Positions 25,578 through 34,518 of a DNA stretch of 52,996 nt are shown here, piece by piece. The position numbers and the translations under genes were made by a program. The stretch's first letter is position 1. Each line of letters starts with the position of its first letter. Where the stretch lies: the NCBI GenBank assembly GCA_023133295.1, contig JAGLWT010000157.1, positions 1 through 52,996 of the forward strand, read 5' to 3'. A model generated the notes under the pieces. The model had not been told where the DNA came from, made no database searches, and was given only the letters and a program-made list of their open reading frames with translations. Origin of the DNA: a bacterium. Lineage in GTDB: Bacteria > AUK180.

Positions 25578-26285
25578 TTAAAATTTTCTACTAAAATTTA
25601 ATCGTACTAACATTGTCATGGCTTTTAATATTTCGCCCTGAGATATCTTTGTTTGCCCAAATTGCCTATCGATAAATATTATGGGAATCTCCTTTATCCG
25701 GGCACCCACCCCTTCAATACGCCATAACATCTCATATAAAAAAGAATATCCCTGAGAATGAATAGTTTCAAATTTGATCTTTTTTAATATATTTGTTTTT
25801 ATACATCTATATCCGGTGGTGCTGTCTTTAACATTTGCCTTTAAGAAAATTTTTATCATGTAGTTGGCAGCAAAACTCATAAGTTTACGATACATGGGCC
25901 AATTCTTAATACCGCCTCCTTTTACATAACGGGAACCGATCACCACATCATACTTCTGGATATTTTCGATCATTGTAGGGAGATGTTTTGGGTTATGTGA
26001 AAAATCACTGTCCATCATTATCACGAAATCAAATTCCTTTTCCGCGGCAACAGTCATCCCGTGAATATAAGCGGCTCCCAAACCATTTTTTTTGGGCCTG
26101 AAAATTAACCGCACATTCATATCAGTTTCCTCAATTTTCCTAACAATATTTGCTGTGCCATCAGGCGAATTATCATCTATTACATAAATTTGAATATCTG
26201 TAAGATACTGTCTAATTTTTAAAATGAGATTTTTAATGTTATCCACTTCGTTATATGTAGGAATTAGAATACAGCCTTTATTCAT
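25578..26285 (-). CDS. GT2 polyprenol monophosphomannose synthase-like (DPM1 type)
   Basis: The 235-residue protein begins CILIPTYNEVDNI and has VIDDNSPDGTA, LGAAYIHGM, and the DxD-type motif MMDSDFSHNP at about residues 90-99. IGSRYVKGGGIKNWP, DSTTGYRC and a terminal IIFIDRQFGQTKIS follow. All are hallmarks of catalytic DPM1/Ppm1-like synthases that make polyprenyl-phosphate mannose. It has no membrane helices. Its partner upstream is a large YfhO-like membrane protein that could use the lipid-linked sugar. Paralogue at 52150. Confidence 0.87.
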   Translation of the reverse strand: MNKGCILIPTYNEVDNIKNLILKIRQYLTDIQIYVIDDNSPDGTANIVRKIEETDMNVRLIFRPKKNGLGAAYIHGMTVAAEKEFDFVIMMDSDFSHNPKHLPTMIENIQKYDVVIGSRYVKGGGIKNWPMYRKLMSFAANYMIKIFLKANVKDSTTGYRCIKTNILKKIKFETIHSQGYSFLYEMLWRIEGVGARIKEIPIIFIDRQFGQTKISQGEILKAMTMLVRLNFSRKF

Positions 26286-26292
26286 ATAAAGA

Positions 26293-28662
26293 TTATAGAA
26301 TAAAAATAATATATTTCAAGTGTCTCTTCTTAAATATGTAAAAACCAAAGAAAACCAAGCCCAGGAAAAATAGTGCCAAGCTTATTTTATTAACGGGCGG
26401 TGAGTAACGGATCTCCACATCGTAATTCCCCGGTTCCAGATAGACCGCACCAAATATGTAATCAATTGCAGTAAATTTTGTTTTTTTGCCATTGATCCTT
26501 ATTATATGGAAAGGGGTTAGTGTTTGATTAATGATAAGATACCCCTCTCGAAAGACTTTTATATCAAAAGATTGAGAATTATTTTTTATGTTTAAATTGC
26601 CGATCACGGTCTTTTCAAATTTATTGAAAAGATGAGGATTATTAATAAAAAATTCTGTCTTTTGTATTCTGTCGGGCTTGAAAAATAACTCGGGAGAATT
26701 GTCGGGAAGCATTTCTTTTTTTCCCGGCAGAAATGGATAAAGACCTTTTACCTTCTTATTCTTGTAAATATAGAGCCCGTCCTTTAGATCAAATAACTCG
26801 AGGTCCTTTGAATTATTTTTGATTGTAGTTAGGAAATATTGCACTGAGGCTAATTTAACATAGATATGTGAATAGTTCTCAATATAGTTCTTGGTCTTCC
26901 TATATCGAGATGGTTCAAATCCGTCAATTCTATTTAAGAAACTACCATAATTAAAAAGCGTGATCTCTGCATAGTGAATCAGCGTGTTCATTCTGCTCTC
27001 TGCAATAGTATACATGAGATAGCCGGGAACTTCAAAATCACTTTTACCATCCAGATATATTATAATATTTCCATCTTTTTTTATAGTGTCCAGGATCTTT
27101 CTGTACTTGTTCAAAGGTTCTTTGAAAACGAGACCCTTTTTCATAGGAAGGGCTAAAGCGAACTGATCAAAGAATATTATCATTAAAAGGAAGGGAATGA
27201 GAAATAGTACTCGGATCTTTTTCCGAATAATAAGTATCAAAAGAATTAATATACTGAAGATCAATGATCTGAAAACATTAAAATTAATATTGTGCCATTT
27301 AACATTAATGTCTTCCAGAAATTTTCCGAGAAGATTAAAAGTTACCGGTTGCAGTATAAAATACAGGACAGTTAATCCAGAAATGATAAAGAAAATTATT
27401 TTAAAATTAATTTTTGCTTTTTCTTTGTAAAATATATTCTGGAAACCGTGGGCGCCGATAACTGTTATCCCCATGATGAAAAAGTAGAGTATACGGCCTG
27501 GGTTTCTGATAATTTTATAAAGCGGGAAATATTTAAACATCAGTACATTGACAATTGAATTTGAGGCCAATAACAGAGAACCTATTATTATTACCAAATA
27601 AAAGATGATGTATGGTTTCTGCTTTTTAAACCAACCGCTAAAAATAAATATAATAGAGAAAAATAACGGTACAATTCCCGAATATGAAGTCAATTCTGTA
27701 AATGTTGGCCTACCCCAATAAAAAGGGTTCTCGGGATATCCGAAAAAACTTGGTAATATTAAGGAAATATATTGTCTAAGATCATAACTTCTTCTCAAAG
27801 CCCGGTCCATGGAAAAACCTGTACCGCGCGAATGGTCTAAAAAAGCAATATAAAGACTTGGTAAGACTGTAATAGCTGAAATAAGGCCCGAAATGACAAA
27901 GATCAAGATCACTTTTATTAGTCTTTTTCGATTATTTGTTTGAAAATACTTGAAAATCACGTAAAACAGAATAAAGAGCACACCGTAATAAACATATTGT
28001 GCATGAGAACCGGCAAAGAAAAAGAATGTACTAACAACAATTCCGACCCCGTCCCATTTAGAATCATATTTAAACGATCTTTCAATAAATATAAGGATTG
28101 GAATAAAAAAGGTTATACCCGCAACGATTCCCAGATGGCCAGCAAACAAATGCACCATAAGATATGAGTTAAAGCTATATGCAAGGCCGAATAAGGAGGA
28201 AGTTGTCTCGGACAAACCGATCTCTTTCAGGTAAAATTTCATAAATAAAAAGGCCAATATGATCGAGATCAAGTAAAATAACTTCATCCCAGCAAATGGA
28301 TTTGTACCTATATGAAGGAAGTGAAACAAGAAAAGATAGTTGGGATAAAATACTGCCGGAGATCCCATCTGAAAATGATATTCCCACAGGGGAATTTCAA
28401 AATCCTTTAATGAATCCTTGATCGTAAAATCACGCATGTACATTAAATTAACATCATTATTAAGCATAATTTTACTCGTAAAAAGTATCTGAGATAAAAA
28501 TAGCACGATCAGAATTATCGGAAAGATATAGAAAGTAATTAATTGTTTTTTTCTGTTCTTTACTATTTGTATGTCAGCTGAACTGATTTCCGTTCTTAAA
28601 AGATCTTTTTCTTCTTTCATAATTTCTTTACTCCCGCCTGCGATCGGATACTCTTTCTTCAT
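26293..28662 (-). CDS. YfhO-like large membrane protein
   Basis: The 789-residue polytopic protein has a cytoplasmic start of about 35 residues, about 12 helices, then a soluble domain of about 270 residues. It ends with RINGKKTKFTAIDYIFGAV followed by YLEPGNYDVEIRYSPP and a final helix. That C-terminal signature (N-G, A-x-Y-x-F-x-A-V-x-L-x-G, V-x-x-x-Y) is the YfhO family. YfhO proteins are GT-C-like and are linked to glycosylation of teichoic acid or lipids in Gram-positives. It heads an operon with a DPM1-like synthase. No Shine-Dalgarno is obvious; an internal ATG at codon 15 is an alternative start. Confidence 0.8.
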   Translation of the reverse strand: MKKEYPIAGGSKEIMKEEKDLLRTEISSADIQIVKNRKKQLITFYIFPIILIVLFLSQILFTSKIMLNNDVNLMYMRDFTIKDSLKDFEIPLWEYHFQMGSPAVFYPNYLFLFHFLHIGTNPFAGMKLFYLISIILAFLFMKFYLKEIGLSETTSSLFGLAYSFNSYLMVHLFAGHLGIVAGITFFIPILIFIERSFKYDSKWDGVGIVVSTFFFFAGSHAQYVYYGVLFILFYVIFKYFQTNNRKRLIKVILIFVISGLISAITVLPSLYIAFLDHSRGTGFSMDRALRRSYDLRQYISLILPSFFGYPENPFYWGRPTFTELTSYSGIVPLFFSIIFIFSGWFKKQKPYIIFYLVIIIGSLLLASNSIVNVLMFKYFPLYKIIRNPGRILYFFIMGITVIGAHGFQNIFYKEKAKINFKIIFFIISGLTVLYFILQPVTFNLLGKFLEDINVKWHNINFNVFRSLIFSILILLILIIRKKIRVLFLIPFLLMIIFFDQFALALPMKKGLVFKEPLNKYRKILDTIKKDGNIIIYLDGKSDFEVPGYLMYTIAESRMNTLIHYAEITLFNYGSFLNRIDGFEPSRYRKTKNYIENYSHIYVKLASVQYFLTTIKNNSKDLELFDLKDGLYIYKNKKVKGLYPFLPGKKEMLPDNSPELFFKPDRIQKTEFFINNPHLFNKFEKTVIGNLNIKNNSQSFDIKVFREGYLIINQTLTPFHIIRINGKKTKFTAIDYIFGAVYLEPGNYDVEIRYSPPVNKISLALFFLGLVFFGFYIFKKRHLKYIIFIL

Positions 28663-28692
28663 TGTACATTTATTGCTTATTTCTTATGGAAT

Positions 28693-28720
28693 ATTATACT
28701 TATTTCTCCATTTATTTCAA
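28693..28720 (-). promoter_or_regulatory. Promoter of the YfhO operon, derived from duplicated sequence
   Basis: Minus strand TTGAAA (28715-28720), 16-bp spacer, TATAAT (28693-28698). The identical promoter at 30241-30268 drives the GT2 at 30235 with a 5-nt gap to ATG; here that position reads ATA and the nearest gene start is 24 nt further on. Confidence 0.55.
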
Positions 28721-28825
28721 GATATAAGGCCATTTTTCTATGGAAGTTATCCTTAGAAGACTCGGGATCGTCAAGTTCAAAACAGTTTTTCTTATAAGAG
28801 ATTGACAGCTTCGTTGGGATTTGTT

Positions 28826-28853
28826 TTGAATTCCACAATCTATATGCTATAAT
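28826..28853 (+). promoter_or_regulatory. Duplicate rmlA promoter (drives the pseudogene)
   Basis: TTGAAT (28826-28831), 16 bp, TATAAT (28848-28853); same as at 30375-30402. Confidence 0.55.
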
Positions 28854-28869
28854 TTCGTGCGGAGGCAAT

Positions 28870-29532
28870 ATGAAAGGTGTTATTCTCGCCGGAGGCGAAG
28901 GGTAACGGCTTTACCCCCTTACAAAGGTTACCAACAAGCATCTACTTCCCGTAGGTTCGGAGCCGATGATATTCAATCCCATAAACCAGTTGATCTCATG
29001 CGACATCAAAGATATTCTTATAGTCACATCGACCGAACATATGGGCGAGATGGTAAATCTCCTGGGAAGCGGACATGATTTTTCTGCTCAATTCACCTAC
29101 AAGGTCCAGGAGGATGCTAAGGGCATAGCGCATGCCTTACTGCTGGCGGAGAACTTCGCCAATGGAGAAAGGATATGCGTCATCCTCGGTGACAATATCG
29201 CTTCCCGTTCCATTGCACCTTTTGCCAAGGATTTCCTCCATCAGAAGGAAGGGGCAAAGGTCTTGTTGAGAAAGGTCTCTGACCCTGAGAGATACGGTAT
29301 AGCTGCCTTGGATGAACGGAAGATCGTAGAGATACAGGAAAAACCTGAAAAGCCAAAAAGCAATTACGCTGTGATCGGTTATTATATGTACGATGAAAAG
29401 ATCTTTGATATCATCCGCAAACAGAAATTCTCCGCTAGAGGCGAATTGGAGATCCCAAGTGTCAACAATGCATATGTCAACGATCATATGCTGAATTACG
29501 GCATTCTCAAGGGCGATTGTAGATCTTCATGA
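28870..29532 (+). pseudogene. rmlA duplicate with nonsense codon and lost 3' end
   Basis: The frame starts MKGVILAGGEG and hits a TAA at codon 12, where the intact copy at 30419 has CAA (Gln). Beyond it the sequence is almost identical to the intact gene for about 200 codons. It then departs after KGD at 29519 and ends CRSS-stop, lacking the last 25 codons (TDAGTMDSFWRANQ and onward). The nonsense codon falls inside the nucleotide-binding loop, so no active protein can be made. Few other differences have built up, so the event is recent. Confidence 0.88.
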
Positions 29533-30235
29533 AAAGATTGCACCAGAATATTAAAACAATAGCTTCGATAGCATCCCTGAATCCTATTTTCTTGCCTTCT
29601 TCGTATGTCCTGCCGCTGTATGATATGGGAACCTCATAGATCCGTTGCTGCATATGCGAAACTGTGGCGGTGAATTCCACCTCGAAGCCGAAGCGTTTAG
29701 AACGAAATTCATGCCTGTCGATGATCCGGCGTTTAAAGACCTTATAACATGCTTCCATATCGGTCAGATTAATATTGGTGAAGAAATTTGAAAGCGTTGT
29801 GATAAGCTGATTGCCGATATAATGTCTATAATAAAGTACTCTGTGCGCCTTGGAAAGAAAGCGCGAGCCGTAAACTACATCAGCGCGACCGTCAAGGATC
29901 GGGCCCAATAATTCAGGATAATCCTCAGGGGAATACTCAAGATCAGCATCCTGAATAAGAATGATATCGCCTATGGCAATATCAAATCCTTTCTTCAAAG
30001 CCGAACCTTTGCCTTCGTTCTTATCCTTTATCCTGAATTTGATAATATTCCCATATTTCCTGGCTTCTGCCTTAATGACATCAGGAGAACCGTCCTTTGA
30101 TCCGTCGTCGATAACTATGATCTCTTTTTCAAGGCCTAAGGTATCGGCATTTACTACTCTCTTGAGGATTATGGGAAAAAGTTGCTCCTCATTATAGACC
30201 GGAATGATAATTGAAATTTTCTTATTTTTTGTCAT
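29507..30235 (-). CDS. GT2 polyprenyl-phosphate sugar transferase (DPG/DPM-like)
   Basis: The 242-residue GT-A enzyme begins MTKNKKISIIIPVYNEE and has VIDDGSKDGSP, the DxD-type motif IQDADLEYSPEDYPE at about residues 92-106, VYGSRF, and EACYKVFKRR. It is a close paralogue of the protein at 10855. It sits between the two copies of the duplicated rmlA segment. Its last residues (N-R-P and stop) are antisense to the truncated rmlA copy, so its 3' end was remade at the duplication junction. The relative ends KIYNK, so little was changed. The mRNA should be leaderless (5-nt gap to the -10). Confidence 0.87.
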   Translation of the reverse strand: MTKNKKISIIIPVYNEEQLFPIILKRVVNADTLGLEKEIIVIDDGSKDGSPDVIKAEARKYGNIIKFRIKDKNEGKGSALKKGFDIAIGDIILIQDADLEYSPEDYPELLGPILDGRADVVYGSRFLSKAHRVLYYRHYIGNQLITTLSNFFTNINLTDMEACYKVFKRRIIDRHEFRSKRFGFEVEFTATVSHMQQRIYEVPISYSGRTYEEGKKIGFRDAIEAIVLIFWCNLFMKIYNRP

Positions 30236-30240
30236 GGAAT

Positions 30241-30268
30241 ATTATACTTATTTCTCCATTTATTTCAA
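30241..30268 (-). promoter_or_regulatory. Promoter for the GT2 at 30235 (leaderless type)
   Basis: Minus strand TTGAAA (30263-30268), 16-bp spacer, TATAAT (30241-30246), 5 nt, ATG. Confidence 0.65.
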
Positions 30269-30374
30269 GATATGAGATCATTTTTTTGTGGAAGTTGCTA
30301 CATGAAACACCCGGGATCGGCAGGTTCAGAACAGTTTTTCTTATAAGAGATTGACAGCTTCATTGAGATTTGTT

Positions 30375-30402
30375 TTGAATTCTACAATCTATATGCTATA
30401 AT
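30375..30402 (+). promoter_or_regulatory. rmlAB promoter
   Basis: TTGAAT (30375-30380), 16-bp spacer, TATAAT (30397-30402). The ATG is 16 nt beyond, with GGAGG at 30410-30414, so the leader is only about ten bases and holds the Shine-Dalgarno at its very 5' end. Confidence 0.6.
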
Positions 30403-30418
30403 TTCGTGCGGAGGCAAT

Positions 30419-31144
30419 ATGAAAGGTGTTATTCTCGCCGGAGGCAAAGGGCAACGGCTTTACCCCCTTACAAAGGTTACCAACAAGCATCTACTTCCAG
30501 TAGGTTCGGAACCGATGATATTCAATCCCATAAACCAGTTGATCTCTTGCGGCATCAAAGATATTCTTATAGTCACATCGACCGAACATATGGGCGATAT
30601 GGTAAATCTCCTGGGAAGCGGACATGATTTTTCTGCTCAATTCACCTACAAGGTCCAGGAAGACGCTAAGGGCATAGCGCATGCCTTACTGCTGGCGGAA
30701 AACTTCGCCAATGGAGAGAGGATATGCGTCATCCTCGGCGATAATATCGCCTCACATTCCATTGCACCTTTTACAAAGGAATTCCTCCTTCAGAAGGAAG
30801 GGGCAAAGGTCTTGTTGAGAAAGGTCTCTGACCCTGAGAGATACGGAATAGCTGCATTGGATGAGCGAAAGATCGTAGAGATACAGGAAAAACCCGAGAA
30901 GCCCAAAAGCAATTACGCTGTGATCGGTTATTATATGTACGATGAAAAGGTCTTTGATATCATCCGAAAACAGAAATTTTCCGCTAGGGGCGAATTGGAG
31001 ATCACAAGTGTCAATAATGCATATGTCAACGATCATATGCTGACTTACGGCATTCTCAAGGGCGATTGGACGGATGCGGGAACAATGGATTCCTTCTGGC
31101 GGGCAAATCAGATAATGAAAAAATGCGGCAACAGGATCAAATAA
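30419..31144 (+). CDS. rmlA: Glucose-1-phosphate thymidylyltransferase (short form)
   Basis: The 241-residue nucleotidyltransferase carries the signature LAGGKGQRLYPLTKVTNKHL at residues 6-25 and PVGSEPMI. Further motifs are VILGDNI, VSDPERYGIA with EIQEKPEKPKSNYA, YMYDE, ARGELEITSVNNAY and GDWTDAGTMDSF. It couples glucose-1-phosphate and dTTP to dTDP-glucose. At 241 residues it is shorter than the usual 290-residue RmlA and corresponds to the short type. Its TAA shares a base with the rmlB ATG. An RmlC or RmlD is not in the window, so the final dTDP-sugar is unknown. Confidence 0.9.
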   Translation: MKGVILAGGKGQRLYPLTKVTNKHLLPVGSEPMIFNPINQLISCGIKDILIVTSTEHMGDMVNLLGSGHDFSAQFTYKVQEDAKGIAHALLLAENFANGERICVILGDNIASHSIAPFTKEFLLQKEGAKVLLRKVSDPERYGIAALDERKIVEIQEKPEKPKSNYAVIGYYMYDEKVFDIIRKQKFSARGELEITSVNNAYVNDHMLTYGILKGDWTDAGTMDSFWRANQIMKKCGNRIK

Positions 31145-32151
31145 TGAAGGTCCTGGTTACCGGTGGTGCCGGATTTATCGGCTCAAACTTCATTAAAATG
31201 CTTATCGACGGCAATGAATTGCATGTTGTTAATCTGGACACCTTGACCTATGCGGGGAATCTCGAAAACCTGAGTTCGGTTGAAGCTTCGAAGGCTTATA
31301 CTTTTTATAAAGCAGATATCTCCGATCATGAAGAAGTTTGCAGGATCTTTGAGATCGAGAGGCCCGAATTTGTCGTCAATCTTGCCGCGGAGAGCCATGT
31401 GGACAGATCAATACTGGAGCCGGGGATCTTCGTGGATACGAACATAAGAGGTACGATGAACCTTCTTGAAGCTTCCAAGAAATACGGCATTAAACGATTC
31501 TTACAGGTCTCCACGGACGAGGTTTACGGCTCTCTTGGAAAGACCGGATATTTCACAGAAGATACCCCCTTAGCTCCCAATAGCCCTTATTCAGCAGCGA
31601 AAGCCGGAGCGGATCTGATCTGCAGGTCATATCAGAAGACCTTTGGAATGGATATCGTTATCACAAGATGCTCCAATAATTACGGACCCTATCAATTCCC
31701 TGAAAAGCTCATACCTTTGATGATCTTCAATGCGGTCAATGACAAGGAACTGCCCGTATACGGCGACGGAATGAATATCCGTGACTGGATCCATGTGGAC
31801 GATCATTGCCGGGGGCTTATCTCGGTTTTGAAAAATGGCAGGACCGGAGAAATTTATAATATCGGCGGAAAGAATGAAAGGACCAATATCGATATCGTGA
31901 AAACCATTTTAGAGATACTTGAAAAAGATGTATCCCTGATCCGCTATGTTAAGGACAGGCCCGGTCATGATAAGCGCTATGCTGTGAATACTGATAAGAT
32001 CAACAAAGAACTGGGATGGAAACCCTTTGTGGAGTTCTCTCAGGGTTTGAAGGATACCGTGCAATGGTATCTGGACAATTCCGAATGGGTTCAGCATTGT
32101 ATCAGTGGTGATTATAGAAATTACTACCGGAAAAATTATGAGAATAAGTGA
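31144..32151 (+). CDS. rmlB: dTDP-glucose 4,6-dehydratase
   Basis: From ATG 31144 the protein has 335 residues: the NAD-binding GGAGFIGSNF at residues 7-16, NLDTLTYAGNLENL (typical of RmlB), and AAESHVDRSI. It continues with STDEVYGSLG containing the D-E pair, the catalytic YSAAK, RCSNNYGPYQFPEKLIPLM and IRDWIHVDDH. An upstream reading from 31066 would run inside rmlA and is rejected. It converts dTDP-glucose to dTDP-4-keto-6-deoxyglucose, the branch point for rhamnose and many deoxysugars of surface glycans. Confidence 0.93.
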   Translation: MKVLVTGGAGFIGSNFIKMLIDGNELHVVNLDTLTYAGNLENLSSVEASKAYTFYKADISDHEEVCRIFEIERPEFVVNLAAESHVDRSILEPGIFVDTNIRGTMNLLEASKKYGIKRFLQVSTDEVYGSLGKTGYFTEDTPLAPNSPYSAAKAGADLICRSYQKTFGMDIVITRCSNNYGPYQFPEKLIPLMIFNAVNDKELPVYGDGMNIRDWIHVDDHCRGLISVLKNGRTGEIYNIGGKNERTNIDIVKTILEILEKDVSLIRYVKDRPGHDKRYAVNTDKINKELGWKPFVEFSQGLKDTVQWYLDNSEWVQHCISGDYRNYYRKNYENK

Positions 32152-32153
32152 TT

Positions 32154-32184
32154 TGGGGCCGGTGGTGGACAAAGTGGACATTTG
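32154..32184 (+). repeat. 31-bp repeat, left copy
   Basis: Contains GGTGGTGGACAAAGTGGAC. It is an exact inverted match to 39457-39487. It follows the rmlB stop by 2 bp. Confidence 0.9.
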
Positions 32185-32264
32185 GTTTTGACAACGAGTC
32201 GACTTCTACGATAATCCAATAATTTGATTAGAGAGGAATTGCAAAGAAATGTTTATGAACAATA

Positions 32265-33302
32265 TTATTCCGTAAGCGATTTGATCGCCTGCAGAGTTTT
32301 ATCCATCTCGACGGGCGTACCGATAGAAATGCGTACATAGGCCTTATCGGATATATTTATCAAACGGGTTTTTATACCCACTTTAAGCAAAGAACTATGC
32401 TGAGTTCTATCAAGGCCCGTCAGAATAAAATTCCCGTAGCCGGGGAAATATGGGACCTTCAATTCACTCAGACCCTTTTGAAACGCCTCCGAGGTCTTTC
32501 TCAAGCGTTTCCCGTATTCCAGTCCCCATGCCGAGATCTCGGGGAAATTATCCATCAGGCAATAATGCATCAATGATAGATTATAAGGAGTGAAAAGCAC
32601 TTTCTCCACCGTAGAGGGAAAAACGGGGTCGGCCGAGATCATGTAACCCAGGCGCATACCGGCAAGAGAGCAGGCCTTCGACAGTGTCCGTATCAACACA
32701 AGATTTGAGAATTCTTTTAAAAGGTCAATGTGGCTCACATTCGAGATCTCATAATATGCCTCATCAAGAAGCACAACGCTATTATTGGAGCAGAGTTCAC
32801 GGATAATATCAAGGGGTATTAAGTTCCCTGCGGGGGGATTGGGAGACACCAGACACACAAGATCAAAATCCTTCTTCTTCTCAAGGCCGGTAAAGGAGAA
32901 AGCGTTTCCTTCGTCCATCTTGAAGTACTCTGTATCCCGTTGAAGTATTATCGCATCATTGTGATAGATCGGGTATGTAGGCGACAGCATCAGCACACGC
33001 TTCTTGGTTACCATCATCAATCCCAGTATTGCCTGATCAGCACCCGCGGTGAATGCCAGGTTTTCCGGAGAAATACCGAGATATTCTCCTATTTTCGATT
33101 TTTTCTCAAAATAATCACATGGCTGCGGATAGCGGTTTTCACTGATCGTATTAAAAAGCGGAGATGATATTTTTTTCCTCAATTTCTTAGGCAGACGATA
33201 TGGAGATTCATTCTGGTCAAGTTTTATCTTCGTGCTCACAGCTTCTACTTCAAAATTTCCGATCTGAAGAATGTCATTGCGTATCATTTCTTTCTTTTCC
33301 AT
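32265..33302 (-). CDS. hisC: Class I/II aminotransferase, histidinol-phosphate aminotransferase-like
   Basis: From ATG 33302 the protein has 345 residues. The start is chosen because GGGAGG lies 4 nt before it; the alternative GTG at 33329 has none. PLP fold-type I features are LDQNESPYRLP, TAGADQAILGL, SPTYPIYH, SPNPPAGNLIP, DEAYYEI and the Schiff-base lysine in RTLSKACSLAGMRLGY. These match HisC and its relatives. No other histidine genes are nearby, so a different amino-donor substrate is possible. It overlaps the mtaB 3' end by 29 bp and is the last gene of the housekeeping operon. Confidence 0.8.
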   Translation of the reverse strand: MEKKEMIRNDILQIGNFEVEAVSTKIKLDQNESPYRLPKKLRKKISSPLFNTISENRYPQPCDYFEKKSKIGEYLGISPENLAFTAGADQAILGLMMVTKKRVLMLSPTYPIYHNDAIILQRDTEYFKMDEGNAFSFTGLEKKKDFDLVCLVSPNPPAGNLIPLDIIRELCSNNSVVLLDEAYYEISNVSHIDLLKEFSNLVLIRTLSKACSLAGMRLGYMISADPVFPSTVEKVLFTPYNLSLMHYCLMDNFPEISAWGLEYGKRLRKTSEAFQKGLSELKVPYFPGYGNFILTGLDRTQHSSLLKVGIKTRLINISDKAYVRISIGTPVEMDKTLQAIKSLTE

Positions 33303-34518
33303 ATAACCTCCCGTTATCAATAGTTTCACCTATAAACCACACTGAACCTGAATTTTTTCTTGTTTTTACACCCACATCAAGATAATTCTCCGTCATACCG
33401 ATCACATAGCCCTTTTTATCACGCCGTTCTTCGAGTACTACCCGATGCAAAAGTTCCATATTTTCACAAAGGAATGCAGCCCTCATCTTAGAATCGAGCT
33501 CCTTTAAAATACCGGCCCGCCGCTTTGCGGTCAAACCGTTCGGATATTTCATTTTAGCGGAATCCGTGCCGGTCCTTGGAGAGAATCTGAAGATATGCAT
33601 ATAATCTACTTTTGCTTTTAACAATGTTGTCAAGGTTTCTTCGAATTCTTGATCATCTTCTCCGGGAAGTCCGGCGATAATATCAATGCCGATTCTAACC
33701 CGCGGATCCAGGGCCTTTAACTTCTGTGTGATATCAATGAAAAGCTCAGGCGAATAGAAACGCCTTTGCCCCTTAAGCACTTCTGCGCTTCCCGATTGCA
33801 GGGAGATGTGCAGATGTGGACAGATCGAGTTTTCCCGGGCGATCAGAAAGAGCAATTGCTCATCTATCAGATCCGGATTGAGCGAAGATAATCTGAAGCG
33901 CATTCCTTTCATTGCGGAAAGTTCTGAAACCAGCTCTGTGAACGATCCGCCCCACTCCTTGCCCCAAAGCGCGGTATTAATGCCCGTGAGCACTATCTCA
34001 TTTTTGCCAGCCGCTTTCAACGAATTGATCTCTTCAAAAATGGCGGCTTTCGATTTTGAAACGGAAGGGCCTCGTAATTTGGTAATGATGCAATAAGCGC
34101 AGCTCAGGTCACAGCCGTCCTGTATTGAAAGAAATGCCCTGCTCTGAGACTTGAAATGCTCTAATTTCCTGTCATTGATCCCGGAAAGATCTGTAGCGCT
34201 GTCTATATAATTCGAAAGATCGAATTTTTCACTGTTTATTAATATTTTATCTGCGCCAATGCTTTTGAATTTCTCGGGGGAGTTCTCCGCCGCGCAGCCG
34301 ACAACGGCAATGCGAGCTTCGGGAAAGCGTTTCTTTAAACGCCTCAAAGCATCCCGCGATTTGTATTCGGCTTTATTTGTAACAGCGCAGGAATGAAGAA
34401 TTATCAATTCGGGAGCATCGGGATCAAAAACATTTCCGGCATTTTCCAGGGCTTCTCTGAGTAATTCGCTTTCGCTTGTATTCTGTTTACAGCCCAGCGT
34501 TTTAATAAAGAATTTCAT
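33274..34518 (-). CDS. mtaB: tRNA t6A37 methylthiotransferase
   Basis: From ATG 34518 the protein has 414 residues in three parts. The UPF0004 domain has FFIKTLGCKQNTSESELL, LHSCAVTNKAE and VVGCAAE supplying three cysteines. The radical SAM domain has the CxxxCxxC cluster in DGCDLSCAYCIITKLRG. A C-terminal TRAM-like domain has VVLEERRDKKGYVIGMTENY. The LGCKxN and SCAVTNKAE motifs separate MtaB from MiaB and RimO. It makes ms2t6A37 in tRNAs reading ANN codons. The start overlaps the mnmE stop by ATGA, which fixes it over the ATG four codons upstream. Confidence 0.9.
   Translation of the reverse strand: MKFFIKTLGCKQNTSESELLREALENAGNVFDPDAPELIILHSCAVTNKAEYKSRDALRRLKKRFPEARIAVVGCAAENSPEKFKSIGADKILINSEKFDLSNYIDSATDLSGINDRKLEHFKSQSRAFLSIQDGCDLSCAYCIITKLRGPSVSKSKAAIFEEINSLKAAGKNEIVLTGINTALWGKEWGGSFTELVSELSAMKGMRFRLSSLNPDLIDEQLLFLIARENSICPHLHISLQSGSAEVLKGQRRFYSPELFIDITQKLKALDPRVRIGIDIIAGLPGEDDQEFEETLTTLLKAKVDYMHIFRFSPRTGTDSAKMKYPNGLTAKRRAGILKELDSKMRAAFLCENMELLHRVVLEERRDKKGYVIGMTENYLDVGVKTRKNSGSVWFIGETIDNGRLYGKERNDTQ

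Larger units (their letters stand above)
28686..29519 (+). repeat. Direct repeat copy A (about 834 bp)
   Basis: Near-identical to 30234-31068, offset 1549 bp. It holds a leftward promoter, the rmlA promoter and the first nine-tenths of rmlA. The homology ends exactly at GGCGATTG (29512-29519). Confidence 0.9.
30234..31068 (+). repeat. Direct repeat copy B (about 835 bp)
   Basis: Partner of 28686-29519. The divergent promoters and most of rmlA are shared; only this copy continues into the complete rmlA and rmlB. Confidence 0.9.

Noticed and set aside
28966..29532. Open frame of 188 codons that looks like a nucleotidyltransferase
   Set aside because: It is the part of the broken rmlA copy after its nonsense codon; it lacks the nucleotide-binding loop and the C-terminus, so it is not a gene in its own right.
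31066..31143. Extended start of rmlB
   Set aside because: The extension lies wholly inside rmlA, and RmlB proteins begin at the Rossmann strand just as the ATG at 31144 predicts.
32188..32215. Plus-strand promoter-like TTGACA-N16-GATAAT
   Set aside because: It would transcribe antisense into the 3' end of the aminotransferase gene and no plus-strand gene follows; probably chance.
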